Positions 49,807-58,541 of a DNA stretch of 64,000 bases are shown piece after piece. Made by a program: the position numbers and the translations under genes. The stretch comes from CAVXNB01 sp963763085. Lineage in GTDB: Bacteria; Actinomycetota; Acidimicrobiia; Acidimicrobiales; Bog-793. The notes under the pieces are model-generated. The model ran no database searches. It saw only the letters and a list, made by a program, of their open reading frames with translations, and had not been told where the DNA came from. Every line of letters begins with the position of its first letter. Positions within the stretch are counted from its first letter, which is position 1. The DNA lies in contig CAVXNB010000001.1 of NCBI GenBank assembly GCA_963763085.1, positions 496,001-560,000 of the forward strand, given 5' to 3'.

Positions 49807-50712
49807 CGTCGGACACGACCGCCGCATCGCTCCCGGCACCGTAATGGGCGAGGAAGAGCTCCTCGAGCGACGGCTCCCGGCTCAGCAGCTCGCGAACGCT
49901 CGATCCTGCCAACACCTTCAGAAGCGGCTCGACGGACCCGCGGACCTGGCAGCGCACGACGCGCCCTTCCACCTCGACCGACGACACGCCCGGGACCTGG
50001 GACAGGTCGGGGATGGGACCGTCGAATGTCGTTTCCACGGTGAGGGCCGAGAGGTGGCGCATCTCTTCGAGCGTGCCCATCTCGACGAGTTTCCCGCGCG
50101 GAGGATACCGACCCGGTCACATAGCGCTTCGACCTCGCTCAATATGTGCGACGACAGGAAGACGGTCTGGCCTCGAGCCCGTGCCTCATGCACGCAGCGG
50201 CGGAACGCTTGCTCCATCAACGGATCGAGCCCGCTGGTCGGCTCGTCGAGAAGCAGCAGCCGGGGTCGGCACATGAGCGCCGCGATGAGGATCAGCTTCT
50301 GGCGGTTGCCTTTGGAATAAGCGCGGACCTTCTTCGAAGGGTCGAGGTCGAACTGCTCGATGAGTTCTTCCTTATACGCCTCGTCGATGCGTCCCTGAAC
50401 ACGACCGAGCAGGTAGAGGGTCTCGGCGCCGGTAAGAGAGGGCCACAGGTTGGCCTCCCCGGCGACATAGGCGAGCTGGCGATGGGCCTCCACGGGCTGG
50501 CGCTGACAGTCGATCCCGAAGATCTCGGCGCGCCCTCCCGAAGGGTGGATCAACCCGAGCAGGAGCCGGATGGTCGTCGTCTTTCCTGCCCCGTTCGGTC
50601 CGAGGTAGCCGACGATCTCGCCTTCGTCGATCTCGAGGTTGAGGTCGCGCAGCGCGTCGACGCTTCCGTAGCGCTTGCTGAGGCCCGCTGTCCGGATGGC
50701 TGCAGTTCCCAT
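49796..50712 (-). pseudogene. ABC exporter ATPase, frameshifted
   Basis: ATPase partner of the permease. From ATG 50712: AIRTAGLSKRYGSVDALRDLNLEI, Walker A GPNGAGKTT, signature YSKGNRQKLILIAAL and Walker B RLLLLDEPTSGLDPL, then LSSHILSEVEALCDRVGILRAG. Just after this (about 50100) the sense moves to another frame giving KLVEMGTLEEMRHLSALTVE and the C-terminal SLEELFLAHYG motif, ending at 49796. Adding one G to the GGG run there restores a normal protein of about 305 residues. This looks like a homopolymer error or a very recent mutation. Confidence 0.8.
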
Positions 50713-50780
50713 CGGGGCATCCTCTCTCAGAACCCGGCACCAACGAGCAAAAAGGGCTCGATTCGTGTGATGCTTCGACC

Positions 50781-51266
50781 ATGGCGCGACACGTGATGGG
50801 ACCCGGCGACCTGCGGCTGGTTCGTTGGGCCGAGGATGTGCAGCTATCCGAGGACGGCGGGCGGGTGGCATGGTCCGTGGTCTCTCCAACCGCCTGGACG
50901 GTGAAGCCTGGTCCGAGGGCAGACGCCACTTGTTCGTCTACGACGTCGACAAGCGAGCCCTGCGGCAGCTCAGTTCGCTCACCACTGTCCTACGTGCCCA
51001 AGGTGGAGACGCCTGTGTTCCTTTACGTGAACGAAGGGGATCTGCGATGTCCTCCGGGCCAGGCCGATGAGTTCTACGTGGCCCTGAAGTGGCTCCGCAA
51101 GAAGGTGGAGTACGTCCGATACCCGGGCGGATCGCATCTGTCGTTCTTCCCGATGGCCGGCGCCCCGTCCCAGGGAGAGGATCGTCAGCGGCGGATCATC
51201 GAGTTTCTGGGGCGTCATGGGGGCGTGCCGGTCGAGCACCTCGAGCCGCATGACGGAGCGAACTGA
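50781..51266 (+). pseudogene. Remnant of S9 (acylaminoacyl-/prolyl-oligopeptidase) peptidase
   Basis: Decayed gene. The start MARHVMGPGDLRLVRWAEDVQLSEDGGRVAW is the N terminus of an S9-type peptidase, and RRHLFVYDVDKRALRQLSSL continues it in another frame (near 50910-50975). The last 90 residues (VETPVFLYVNEGDLRCPPGQADEFYVALK, GGSHLSFF) are the hydrolase C terminus with its Asp and His. The propeller middle and the catalytic serine part, over 400 residues, are missing. A frameshift and a large internal deletion explain this. The joined frame of 161 residues is unlikely to work. Confidence 0.7.
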
Positions 51267-51292
51267 AGAAGGGGCCGAGACATGGAGGGGCG

Positions 51293-52522
51293 TTGCGAAT
51301 CGCAGACGTAGAGACGATCGTTGTCGGCACCCCGCCTCCGCACAACGGGGGCGCGTTCTGGGTCTTCGTCCGGGCGACGACCGACTCCGGCGTCACGGGG
51401 CTTGGCGAGGTCTACGGCGTGCCCTTCAGGCCGCCGGTCATCGTCCAGATGGTGGACGACGTCGCGGAGCGCTCGATGCTGGGAGCCGATCCCTTCGAGA
51501 TCGAACACCTGTGGCGCGAGGTCTATTCACGCGGCTACACCCAGCGGCCGGACACCTCGGTCGTGGCGGTCCTGAGCGGGCTCGAAACCGCGTGCTGGGA
51601 CATCATCGGCAAAGAAACGGGCCAACCGCTCTACAACCTCCTCGGTGGCCGCGTGAGGGACGCGATCCGCGCCTACACATACATCTATCCGGAGCCCGGG
51701 GCAGACGAGTCCGTGTACTTCGATCCCGACCTCGCCGCCGAAAGAGCAGGCCATTACCTCAGCCAGGGCTTCACGGCGCTCAAGTTCGACCCGCTCATGA
51801 ACTATTCGGCCCTCGACCCGAGACAGCTGTCGGCTCGAACCGTGGATCGCGCCAAGCACTACGTGGCACGGGTCCGCGACGCGGTCGGCGATTCCGCTGA
51901 CCTCCTCGTCGGCACGCACGGGCAGATGACGCCGTCGAGCGCGATACGTCTTGCCCGCGCGCTCGAGCCTTACGATCCTCTCTGGCTCGAGGAGCCGGTC
52001 CCTCCCGAGATGCCTGAGCAGATGGCGCTCGTCGCTCGGGCGACGTCGATCCCCATTGCGACCGGGGAGCGCCTCGCGACGAAGTACGAGTTCGCCCGGG
52101 TGCTCGAATGCCGGGCGGCGGCGATCCTGCAGATGGCGCTCGGCCGCGTCGGCGGGCTCCTCGAAGCAAAGAAGATCGCGAGCTCCGCAGAGGCCTGCTA
52201 CGTGGACATCGCGCCGCATCTCTACGCCGGCCCCGTGGAGTTGGCGGCGAACCTGCATCTCGCCGCGAGCACGCCGAACTTCCTCATCCAGGAGAGCATC
52301 GAGCGCAGTGACGGTTTCGCCGCCGAAATCCTCACGCGGCCGTTGGTCTTCGCCGACGGCTTTCTCCTCCCCCCGGACGGGCCTGGTCTCGGAGTGGAGC
52401 TCGACGACGAGGTCACCGCTCGTCACCCCTACCGCGGCGAGCGGCTCCATCTCGAGACCGGCGAGCTCGAGGAGCCCGACCTTGCCGGCTTCAGGAAGGC
52501 TCCGCTCCGCCGCTCGGAGTGA
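51293..52522 (+). CDS. Mandelate racemase/muconate lactonizing-type enolase (sugar-acid dehydratase-like)
   Basis: Enolase-superfamily enzyme of 409 residues. The capping domain (SGVTGLGEVYG, AVLSGLETACWDIIGKETGQPLYNLLGG) precedes the barrel. The barrel has FTALKFDP, LVGTHGQMTP in the first metal-ligand region, PLWLEEPVPPE and IPIATGERLAT, then VDIAPHLYAGP with the catalytic His of the galactonate/gluconate-dehydratase branch. Such enzymes remove water from sugar acids; the exact acid is unknown. TTG 51293 is the only start near the family N terminus. It overlaps the end of the converging DUF3604 gene. Confidence 0.85.
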   Translation: MRIADVETIVVGTPPPHNGGAFWVFVRATTDSGVTGLGEVYGVPFRPPVIVQMVDDVAERSMLGADPFEIEHLWREVYSRGYTQRPDTSVVAVLSGLETACWDIIGKETGQPLYNLLGGRVRDAIRAYTYIYPEPGADESVYFDPDLAAERAGHYLSQGFTALKFDPLMNYSALDPRQLSARTVDRAKHYVARVRDAVGDSADLLVGTHGQMTPSSAIRLARALEPYDPLWLEEPVPPEMPEQMALVARATSIPIATGERLATKYEFARVLECRAAAILQMALGRVGGLLEAKKIASSAEACYVDIAPHLYAGPVELAANLHLAASTPNFLIQESIERSDGFAAEILTRPLVFADGFLLPPDGPGLGVELDDEVTARHPYRGERLHLETGELEEPDLAGFRKAPLRRSE

Positions 52523-55500
52523 TCCAGACGGGGGACGACCAGGCCATCTCACCGTCCTCGAGGGTTACACGGACGTAGTACCAGCTGGGACGCGTGACCG
52601 CCAGCTCGCAGGACATCGTGAGCTGGGGCCTCCCGAGGCTCAGCAGACCGCCAGTGGCCCGCTGTAGGCCGAGGCTGCCCGCTTCGCCCCGACCCAGCTC
52701 TACGCGACCGCTCTCCTCGAGCTCGCCGAGCGTCGTCTCGCCCGAGGCCGGCCCGGTGACGACCCGGACCGTGGCCCCCCGCGGCCCGAGCAGGGTGAGC
52801 TCGACGCCGCCCCGCTGAGCGCCGTACTGGGAGTGGAAGTTCCGGGTGTCCGCCGACCAGGCAACACGGTCGCGGCCGACGTCGGTGATCTCGGGCGACC
52901 AGAACATCGTCTCGAGGATCTCGCCCCCGTCGATCTCCAAGTGGCCGCTCCAGTCGGTCCGCGGCGTGTCCCCTGTCACCCACTCGACCCGCGTCGGAAC
53001 CGCCACGTCGCCCGTTGCCAGCGCCAGCTCCGGCTCGAGGCTGCGGACGACCGACCCGTTGCCGACGACGTCGAGCCTGGCGATGTCCCGGTAGCCCCGA
53101 GCTGTGACCTCGATCGTGGCCACCGGCGCCGCGGGTGCCTCGCCGCCCATGAAGCAATCGTTAAGACGGAAGTCGACGACGATGTCGCGCGTCGTGGCCG
53201 CGACTGTGCGGCGATCGTGCAGGGCGGAGAAGATCGCCTCGCGCGACAGCTCCTCCGCGAAGGCTCCGACGTAGCTGGCGCCGTTGCCGTGGTCGGAGGA
53301 CGAGATCAGCCCGAAACGGTGCCCCTGTCGCAGCCCGTCGCCCACAAACGTCCCGGTCAGCGTGCCATCGGAGTACTGGCGAAAGCAGCCGTCATCCTCG
53401 TAGTTGCCTCGGCAGGCCTGGAAGACCTCGACCAGGCGCTGCAGGTCGTCAGCGTGGTACGACCAGTCGAAGGGCACCATCGCCGAACCGGGATGGTGTG
53501 GGATCGTGAGGCACCGCTGTCCCGCCGATCGGAGATGCGCCCACAGCTGGTCGGGCGTCGAGGTTGCGGCGGCGGTGGACGAGTAGATCGGGGCGTCGCG
53601 GCGGCTCGACTCGTAGATGACGTTCTGGTGGCCGGTGGCGGCCGTCCACTCGAAGCCGTAGAACGGCACGAACCTTCCTTTGACGTGGAGAACGTCGGCC
53701 AGTTTCTGGATCGACCACCACTGATACTGCGACGTGTTCTCGGCGTGGTCGGTGACAGCCCAGAAGTCGTACTCGCAGACGTCGAAGGAGTAACGGTAGA
53801 AATCGTCGAGCTCGGGCTCGTCTCCGGCCGTGCACCGGCTGATGAGGGAGTGCCGGTGCAGGTCCCCCCAGTACAGCTCGAGCGAGCGCTCTCCAACCGA
53901 CGTCCGGTACCGCTCGGACGGAGCTCGGCCGCGGGCGCGCGCCCAGGGGCGGCAGTCGTCCACCGGCCCGGGCGCGGTCACAAACCGAGCGAATCGGTCG
54001 TCTGTCGGCGCGCTCTCCAGAGGCGGCGGCGCCGGCGGCGAGACCGGCGGCGGCGGGACGCGGGCGACCCGGATCCGACCACCGGTGTGCAAGGAGTGCC
54101 AGACGACCTCGCCGTAGTGATCCCGGCGGCGCACACACTCCTCACCGCCGAAGCCCTCCGTCCAGGCAAGCTCGCGCTCCCTGCGACCATCTTCCTGCCA
54201 GGCCATGACGAGGTCCTGCCCCGCCGCCGCCACCGCCGGCTCCTCGAGCGGTCCGTCAGCGTGGTCGAACGTTGTGAGGCGGCGCCAGCCGGACGATCCG
54301 TGCCATTCGAGGACGGTGTCCCAGAAGTACAGCATCAGCGGCAGGCGTCTCAGGCACCGGTACGCGACGGCGACCGATCCCTCCGCGGTCGTGGCGACAC
54401 GCGGCAGGCCCGACGGCGAGACGAGCGAGCCTGTGCCGACCGTTCCCGTGCCCTCGGCATCGCCTTCGGCGCCGGCGAAGCGCACCACGACGACCTCGGC
54501 CCGGACGTCCGGCGCGAGGTCGCCCGGAACGGCTCTCCCGTCCGGGCGAGTCCCGGTCCGGCGAGGCAGCTCCATCTCCGACCGCGTACGAAGCCTCGTG
54601 GGTCCCGATCCCCCGTGACCGCCGAGCGCCACGGCGTCGTACGCGCACCAGAGCGAGCCGTCCCGGTCGAAGGCGAGGCTCGGATGGAGCGAGTACGAGC
54701 CGGGGGCGCGCAACGTCTCACGGTGCGGCCCCTCGCCCTTTCGACGGACCAGTAGTGAGGTTTGGTAGCCCTCCTCGCCGTACGTGGTCCAGGCGTGGGC
54801 GACGGTGCCCTTGCCGTCGGCCGCGATCGCCGGGTCCCAGACGTTGCGATCGGACTCCGAACTGATAAGCCGCGTCTCTCCGAAGCCTCCTTTGCGCTGG
54901 CGTCTTGCGAATATTCCGAACCGCCCGTCGCGATATCCCTGCCAGCAGCACTCCAGGCTGCCGTCGTCGTGGCGGACCACCTCCTGGTTGAAGGACGGGT
55001 GCGGCGTCGTGCTGACGAGCTCGGCCTCGCTGAAGCCACCGCCCGACAGCCGGCTGCACCAGACGCCGACCTCGTCGTCGCGCCTGAGACCGAAGAAGAT
55101 CCAGCCGGTGCCGTCGCCGTCGAAGGCCACACTGGGCCGGAGGCAGTCGCCCAGCGGACCGGAGACCACACACGGCTCGCCGGTGGCGCTGCCGGACGCG
55201 TCGACGGGCAGGCCGACCACTCGCTCGCCGGAATGCTCCTCCCATTCGATCCAAGCCACGAGGCCCGATCCGTCGGGCGCAGTGGCGAGCGCCGGGCGGG
55301 CGGCGGGCAGCGTGGCGGGAAGGACAGAGCTCGTCAGGCTCCGAAATCCGGGTAGGCGTGGCGCGGCCGCGAGCTCGGACTCGGCCTCCTCGAGGACAGC
55401 CTCGACGAGGCCACCTCCCTCGTCGACCCAGGTGTAGCGGGCCGGGTCCGGATCGAGGGCGGCGAGGACCTTGGAGAGGTCCGCACCCTGCTGGAGCGAC

Positions 55501-55604
55501 GCGACAAGGCGACGGCTGAAGGACTCCACGAGCGCGAGCAGGCGGCGATCACGGGCGGCGTAGGACTCCAGACGATGGTCGACGCCGTTGCACTCGTGGA
55601 TCAT
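52491..55604 (-). CDS. DUF3604 protein with N-terminal propeller-like region
   Basis: Very large protein of 1037 residues. About 120-480 is a set of beta-rich repeats with Asp-box-like turns (LAFDRDGSLWCAYD, VAFDGDGTGWIFFG), suggesting a propeller. From about 580 comes the DUF3604 domain: LYWGDLHRHSLIS, YDFWAVTDHAEN, GFEWTAATGHQNVIY, CLTIPHHPG and RFGLISSSDHGN, whose His/Asp/Glu residues resemble a PHP-type metal site. The C-terminal part is a further beta domain. DUF3604 function is not established in general; hydrolysis of esters or phosphates is conceivable. No signal peptide. Confidence 0.78.
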   Translation of the reverse strand: MIHECNGVDHRLESYAARDRRLLALVESFSRRLVASLQQGADLSKVLAALDPDPARYTWVDEGGGLVEAVLEEAESELAAAPRLPGFRSLTSSVLPATLPAARPALATAPDGSGLVAWIEWEEHSGERVVGLPVDASGSATGEPCVVSGPLGDCLRPSVAFDGDGTGWIFFGLRRDDEVGVWCSRLSGGGFSEAELVSTTPHPSFNQEVVRHDDGSLECCWQGYRDGRFGIFARRQRKGGFGETRLISSESDRNVWDPAIAADGKGTVAHAWTTYGEEGYQTSLLVRRKGEGPHRETLRAPGSYSLHPSLAFDRDGSLWCAYDAVALGGHGGSGPTRLRTRSEMELPRRTGTRPDGRAVPGDLAPDVRAEVVVVRFAGAEGDAEGTGTVGTGSLVSPSGLPRVATTAEGSVAVAYRCLRRLPLMLYFWDTVLEWHGSSGWRRLTTFDHADGPLEEPAVAAAGQDLVMAWQEDGRRERELAWTEGFGGEECVRRRDHYGEVVWHSLHTGGRIRVARVPPPPVSPPAPPPLESAPTDDRFARFVTAPGPVDDCRPWARARGRAPSERYRTSVGERSLELYWGDLHRHSLISRCTAGDEPELDDFYRYSFDVCEYDFWAVTDHAENTSQYQWWSIQKLADVLHVKGRFVPFYGFEWTAATGHQNVIYESSRRDAPIYSSTAAATSTPDQLWAHLRSAGQRCLTIPHHPGSAMVPFDWSYHADDLQRLVEVFQACRGNYEDDGCFRQYSDGTLTGTFVGDGLRQGHRFGLISSSDHGNGASYVGAFAEELSREAIFSALHDRRTVAATTRDIVVDFRLNDCFMGGEAPAAPVATIEVTARGYRDIARLDVVGNGSVVRSLEPELALATGDVAVPTRVEWVTGDTPRTDWSGHLEIDGGEILETMFWSPEITDVGRDRVAWSADTRNFHSQYGAQRGGVELTLLGPRGATVRVVTGPASGETTLGELEESGRVELGRGEAGSLGLQRATGGLLSLGRPQLTMSCELAVTRPSWYYVRVTLEDGEMAWSSPVWITPSGGAEPS

Positions 55605-55745
55605 CGATGCCCGTCCTTCCTCGGCTTCTTCCTATTTTGGCCGTGGGGGGCCTTGCCCAGACCTGGTGACCGTTCTATGCTGCGCGCCTCGCATTACGAT
55701 TCGGTGTCAGCGCCGATGGGGGCGTGCGAGAAGGGGGTTGCGCTC

Positions 55746-57371
55746 ATGGATTCTGACGCAAACGCAGCATCCGATCCCTCGAGGCACTCACGCCGGGACT
55801 TCCTGCAGCGCACGCTCGGCGGCGCCGCGGTCGTGGGGGTCGGTGGGTTGCTGGCGGCGTGCGGCTCAGGTTCAAGCTCCGGCACGACGAGCTCGAGCAC
55901 CACGACGACCACCAGCGCGGCGAACAAGCCGAAGCGGGGCGGCTCGCTCCGCCTCGCCAGCTCGGGCGGCGGTACCTCGGACACCCTCGACGGAAACAAC
56001 TGCGTCGAGAACCTGGACTTCGCACGCGCCCCTCAGCTTTACGACTGCCTGATGGAGGTGGACGCAAACGCGATCCCGCAGCCTGCGCTCGCCGAGGAGC
56101 TGACGCCGAACGCCGACGCCACCGAGTGGACGATCCGGATCAGAAAGGGCGTCGTGTTCCACAACGGCAAGCCCTTCACGATCGATGACGTGCTCTACAC
56201 GTTCAATCGGATCATCACGAACAAGTTCGCAGGTGCCTCCGGGCTCGCCTTCATGGACCTCAAGAACGCGAAGAAGCTGGACGCCTACACCTTGAAGATC
56301 CCCATGACCGCCGGCTACTCCATCCTGCCGATAACGCTCATCGGAGACGGCGAGATGAGCATCGTGCCGGAGGGATACAACCCGAAGAAGCCCGTCGGCA
56401 CGGGGGCCTTCAAGTACGAGTCGTTCACGCCGGGATCGACGAGCACCTTCACGCGCAACGACAACTACTGGCGCACCGGCGAGCCTTACTTCGACTCCGT
56501 CGTCATCACGGACTACGCGGACGAGACCGCCCAGGTGAACGCGCTGCTCTCGAACGCGGCCGACTGCGCCGACCAGTTGTCGAATGCCAGCATCGCGACG
56601 CTCAAGGCGGGCGGCAAGACGGTCAAGATCTGGGAGGGACCGGGGTGGGTCCCCTTCACGATGCGACTCGACGCCGCGCCCTTCAGTGACAACCGTGTCC
56701 GCCAGGCGATGCGACTAGTCGTCGACCGGGCGCAGATGCGCGAGGTCGTCTTCGGTGGCTACGGGCTGATCGGCAACGACATCTTCGGCATCAACGGGGC
56801 CGACTATGACACGTCGATCCCCCAACGTTCCCAGGACATCGCGCAGGCGAAGTCTCTTTTGAAGAAGGCCGGACAGGAGAACCTCACGGTGACGCTGGTC
56901 ACGGCGCCGATCAAGACCGGCGCCGTCTCAATGGCCACCGTCCTCAAGCAGCAGGCGAGCGCCGCGGGGATCACGATCAACCTCAGCTCGATCACCAGCA
57001 CCTCGTTCTTCGGCCCGAACTACCTGAAGTGGGCCTTTGCCCAGGACTGGTGGAGCGGCTACCCGTACATTCGTCAGGCCGGCTACTCGATGGTGCCCGG
57101 AGCGCCCTGGGACGAGACCCATTGGAACACGAGCTCGTACGGACCGAGGTACTACAACATCTACAAGGAAGCACTTCGCACCGTCGACCCGACGAAGCAA
57201 GCCGAGCTCGCAAGCGAGATGCAGATGATGGACTACAACTACGGCGGCTACATCATCCCGGTGTTCAACCCCGTGATCGTGGGCCAGGCGAACAACCTGC
57301 AGGGGGCAGGGGCCCAGAAGACGGGCGATCCGTGGATCCAGTACTACCTTCGGAGCTTGTGGTTCAGCTGA
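55746..57371 (+). CDS. Solute-binding lipoprotein of peptide/nickel ABC type (SBP_bac_5)
   Basis: Exported protein of 541 residues. The start at ATG 55746 gives a Tat-like signal with a lipobox (SRRDFLQRTLGG...GLLAACGS) and then a Ser/Thr linker. The core LAEELTPNADATEWTIRIRKGVVFHNGKPFTIDDVLYTFNRI is the SBP_bac_5 signature; VPFTMRLDAAPFSDNRVRQAMRLVVDR is the second. It binds peptides or other solutes for an ABC importer. No permease or ATPase of that importer is nearby, so it is orphaned here. Its stop overlaps the end of the converging dehydrogenase gene. Confidence 0.87.
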   Translation: MDSDANAASDPSRHSRRDFLQRTLGGAAVVGVGGLLAACGSGSSSGTTSSSTTTTTSAANKPKRGGSLRLASSGGGTSDTLDGNNCVENLDFARAPQLYDCLMEVDANAIPQPALAEELTPNADATEWTIRIRKGVVFHNGKPFTIDDVLYTFNRIITNKFAGASGLAFMDLKNAKKLDAYTLKIPMTAGYSILPITLIGDGEMSIVPEGYNPKKPVGTGAFKYESFTPGSTSTFTRNDNYWRTGEPYFDSVVITDYADETAQVNALLSNAADCADQLSNASIATLKAGGKTVKIWEGPGWVPFTMRLDAAPFSDNRVRQAMRLVVDRAQMREVVFGGYGLIGNDIFGINGADYDTSIPQRSQDIAQAKSLLKKAGQENLTVTLVTAPIKTGAVSMATVLKQQASAAGITINLSSITSTSFFGPNYLKWAFAQDWWSGYPYIRQAGYSMVPGAPWDETHWNTSSYGPRYYNIYKEALRTVDPTKQAELASEMQMMDYNYGGYIIPVFNPVIVGQANNLQGAGAQKTGDPWIQYYLRSLWFS

Positions 57372-58485
57372 TCCCGCTCGAGGTGAGGACGACCGGTCGT
57401 AGCTGCTCCCCGCGCCGGGCGGCGTCGATCGCCTCATTCACACGCTCGAGCTCGAACCGTTCGGAGATGAGCTCGTCGAGCTTCAGACGGCCCGACTGAT
57501 ACAGCTCGACGAGTCTCGGAATGTCCTCCTGCGGGCGGGAGGCGCCCATCTTGCTGCCGAGAACCCGAAGGCTCCCGTCCGCGATCGCGACGGGGTCGAG
57601 GGAGATTGACGTTCCCGTTGCCGGAATGCCCACGATCACGAGGGTGCCTCCCCGTGCGAGCATCCTGGCGCCGCTCTCGATCAGTCGACCCACGCCCGCG
57701 GCGACGAAGACGTAGTCGACGCCTCGGCCGTCAGTGATCTCGCGCACGGCCGCCTCGGGGTCCGTGCGGGACGCGTCAACGGTCTGCGTGGCCCCGAACA
57801 GCCGCGCAACGGCCAGCTTCGATGCGACGAGGTCGACCGCGATCACCTCTCCGGCTCCCGCCAGCGCCGCCCCTTGCACGCAGTTGAGCCCGACGCCACC
57901 GGTGCCGAGCACGGCGACCGTGCTGCCGGGCTCCACCCTGGCGGTGTTCAGGACTGCGCCGACGCCGGTGATCACGCCACAAGCGAGCAGGCTGGCGCTC
58001 TCCAGCGGGATGCTCCCGGGAATGGCCACCACCTGCGACGCGTCGACGGTGACGAGCTCGGCAAAGGCACCGCTCCGCATCGCCTGGTGCACGGGCTCGC
58101 CTGTGGAGCTCGTGAGGACCGTGTCGTCGGCGGCGGGAAGGCCCTCGCACAGCGTGGGCTGTCCGCGGCGGCACTTCGAGCACTGCCCACAGGACCGGAT
58201 GAGCGTGACTACCACGTGATCGCCGGCCGCGAGCGTGCCGGCGTCGGCGCCGGCCCCCACGTCCTCCACGATCCCGGCGGCTTCGTGGCCGTACACGGCC
58301 GGCAGGATCCCGCCCCAGTCGCCGTCGATGTAGGCGACGTCGCTGTGACAGACGGCGCACGCCGCGACCCGCACGAGGACCTCGTGGTCCGCCGGCGAGC
58401 GGATCGAAACGTCCTCGACCGTGAGCGGAGCGCCGAACGAACGGCAGACGGCGGCCCTCATCTCACGGCTCGCGCCCTTGTCCAT
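57364..58485 (-). CDS. Zinc-dependent alcohol dehydrogenase (MDR family)
   Basis: Medium-chain dehydrogenase of about 373 residues. Catalytic zinc ligands are in AVCHSDVAYI and YGHEAAGIVEDVG. The structural zinc has four cysteines in SCGQCSKCRRGQPTLCEG. NAD is bound by VAVLGTGGVGLNCVQGA, with VDLVASK after it. It looks like class III/mycothiol-type or NDMA-dependent alcohol dehydrogenases. ATG 58485 has GAGGA before it; 58503 and 58461 are alternatives. It is divergent from the P450 gene. Confidence 0.87.
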   Translation of the reverse strand: MDKGASREMRAAVCRSFGAPLTVEDVSIRSPADHEVLVRVAACAVCHSDVAYIDGDWGGILPAVYGHEAAGIVEDVGAGADAGTLAAGDHVVVTLIRSCGQCSKCRRGQPTLCEGLPAADDTVLTSSTGEPVHQAMRSGAFAELVTVDASQVVAIPGSIPLESASLLACGVITGVGAVLNTARVEPGSTVAVLGTGGVGLNCVQGAALAGAGEVIAVDLVASKLAVARLFGATQTVDASRTDPEAAVREITDGRGVDYVFVAAGVGRLIESGARMLARGGTLVIVGIPATGTSISLDPVAIADGSLRVLGSKMGASRPQEDIPRLVELYQSGRLKLDELISERFELERVNEAIDAARRGEQLRPVVLTSSGIS

Positions 58486-58541
58486 CCCGCGATCCTCGCG
58501 CATCTCGGTAAGGTGGCTCCGATCACGAGGAGGCGACGGCG

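Noticed and set aside
52833..54755. A 640-codon forward frame opposite the DUF3604 gene
   Set aside because: Antisense shadow of a gene with clear DUF3604 motifs; no recognisable domain of its own.
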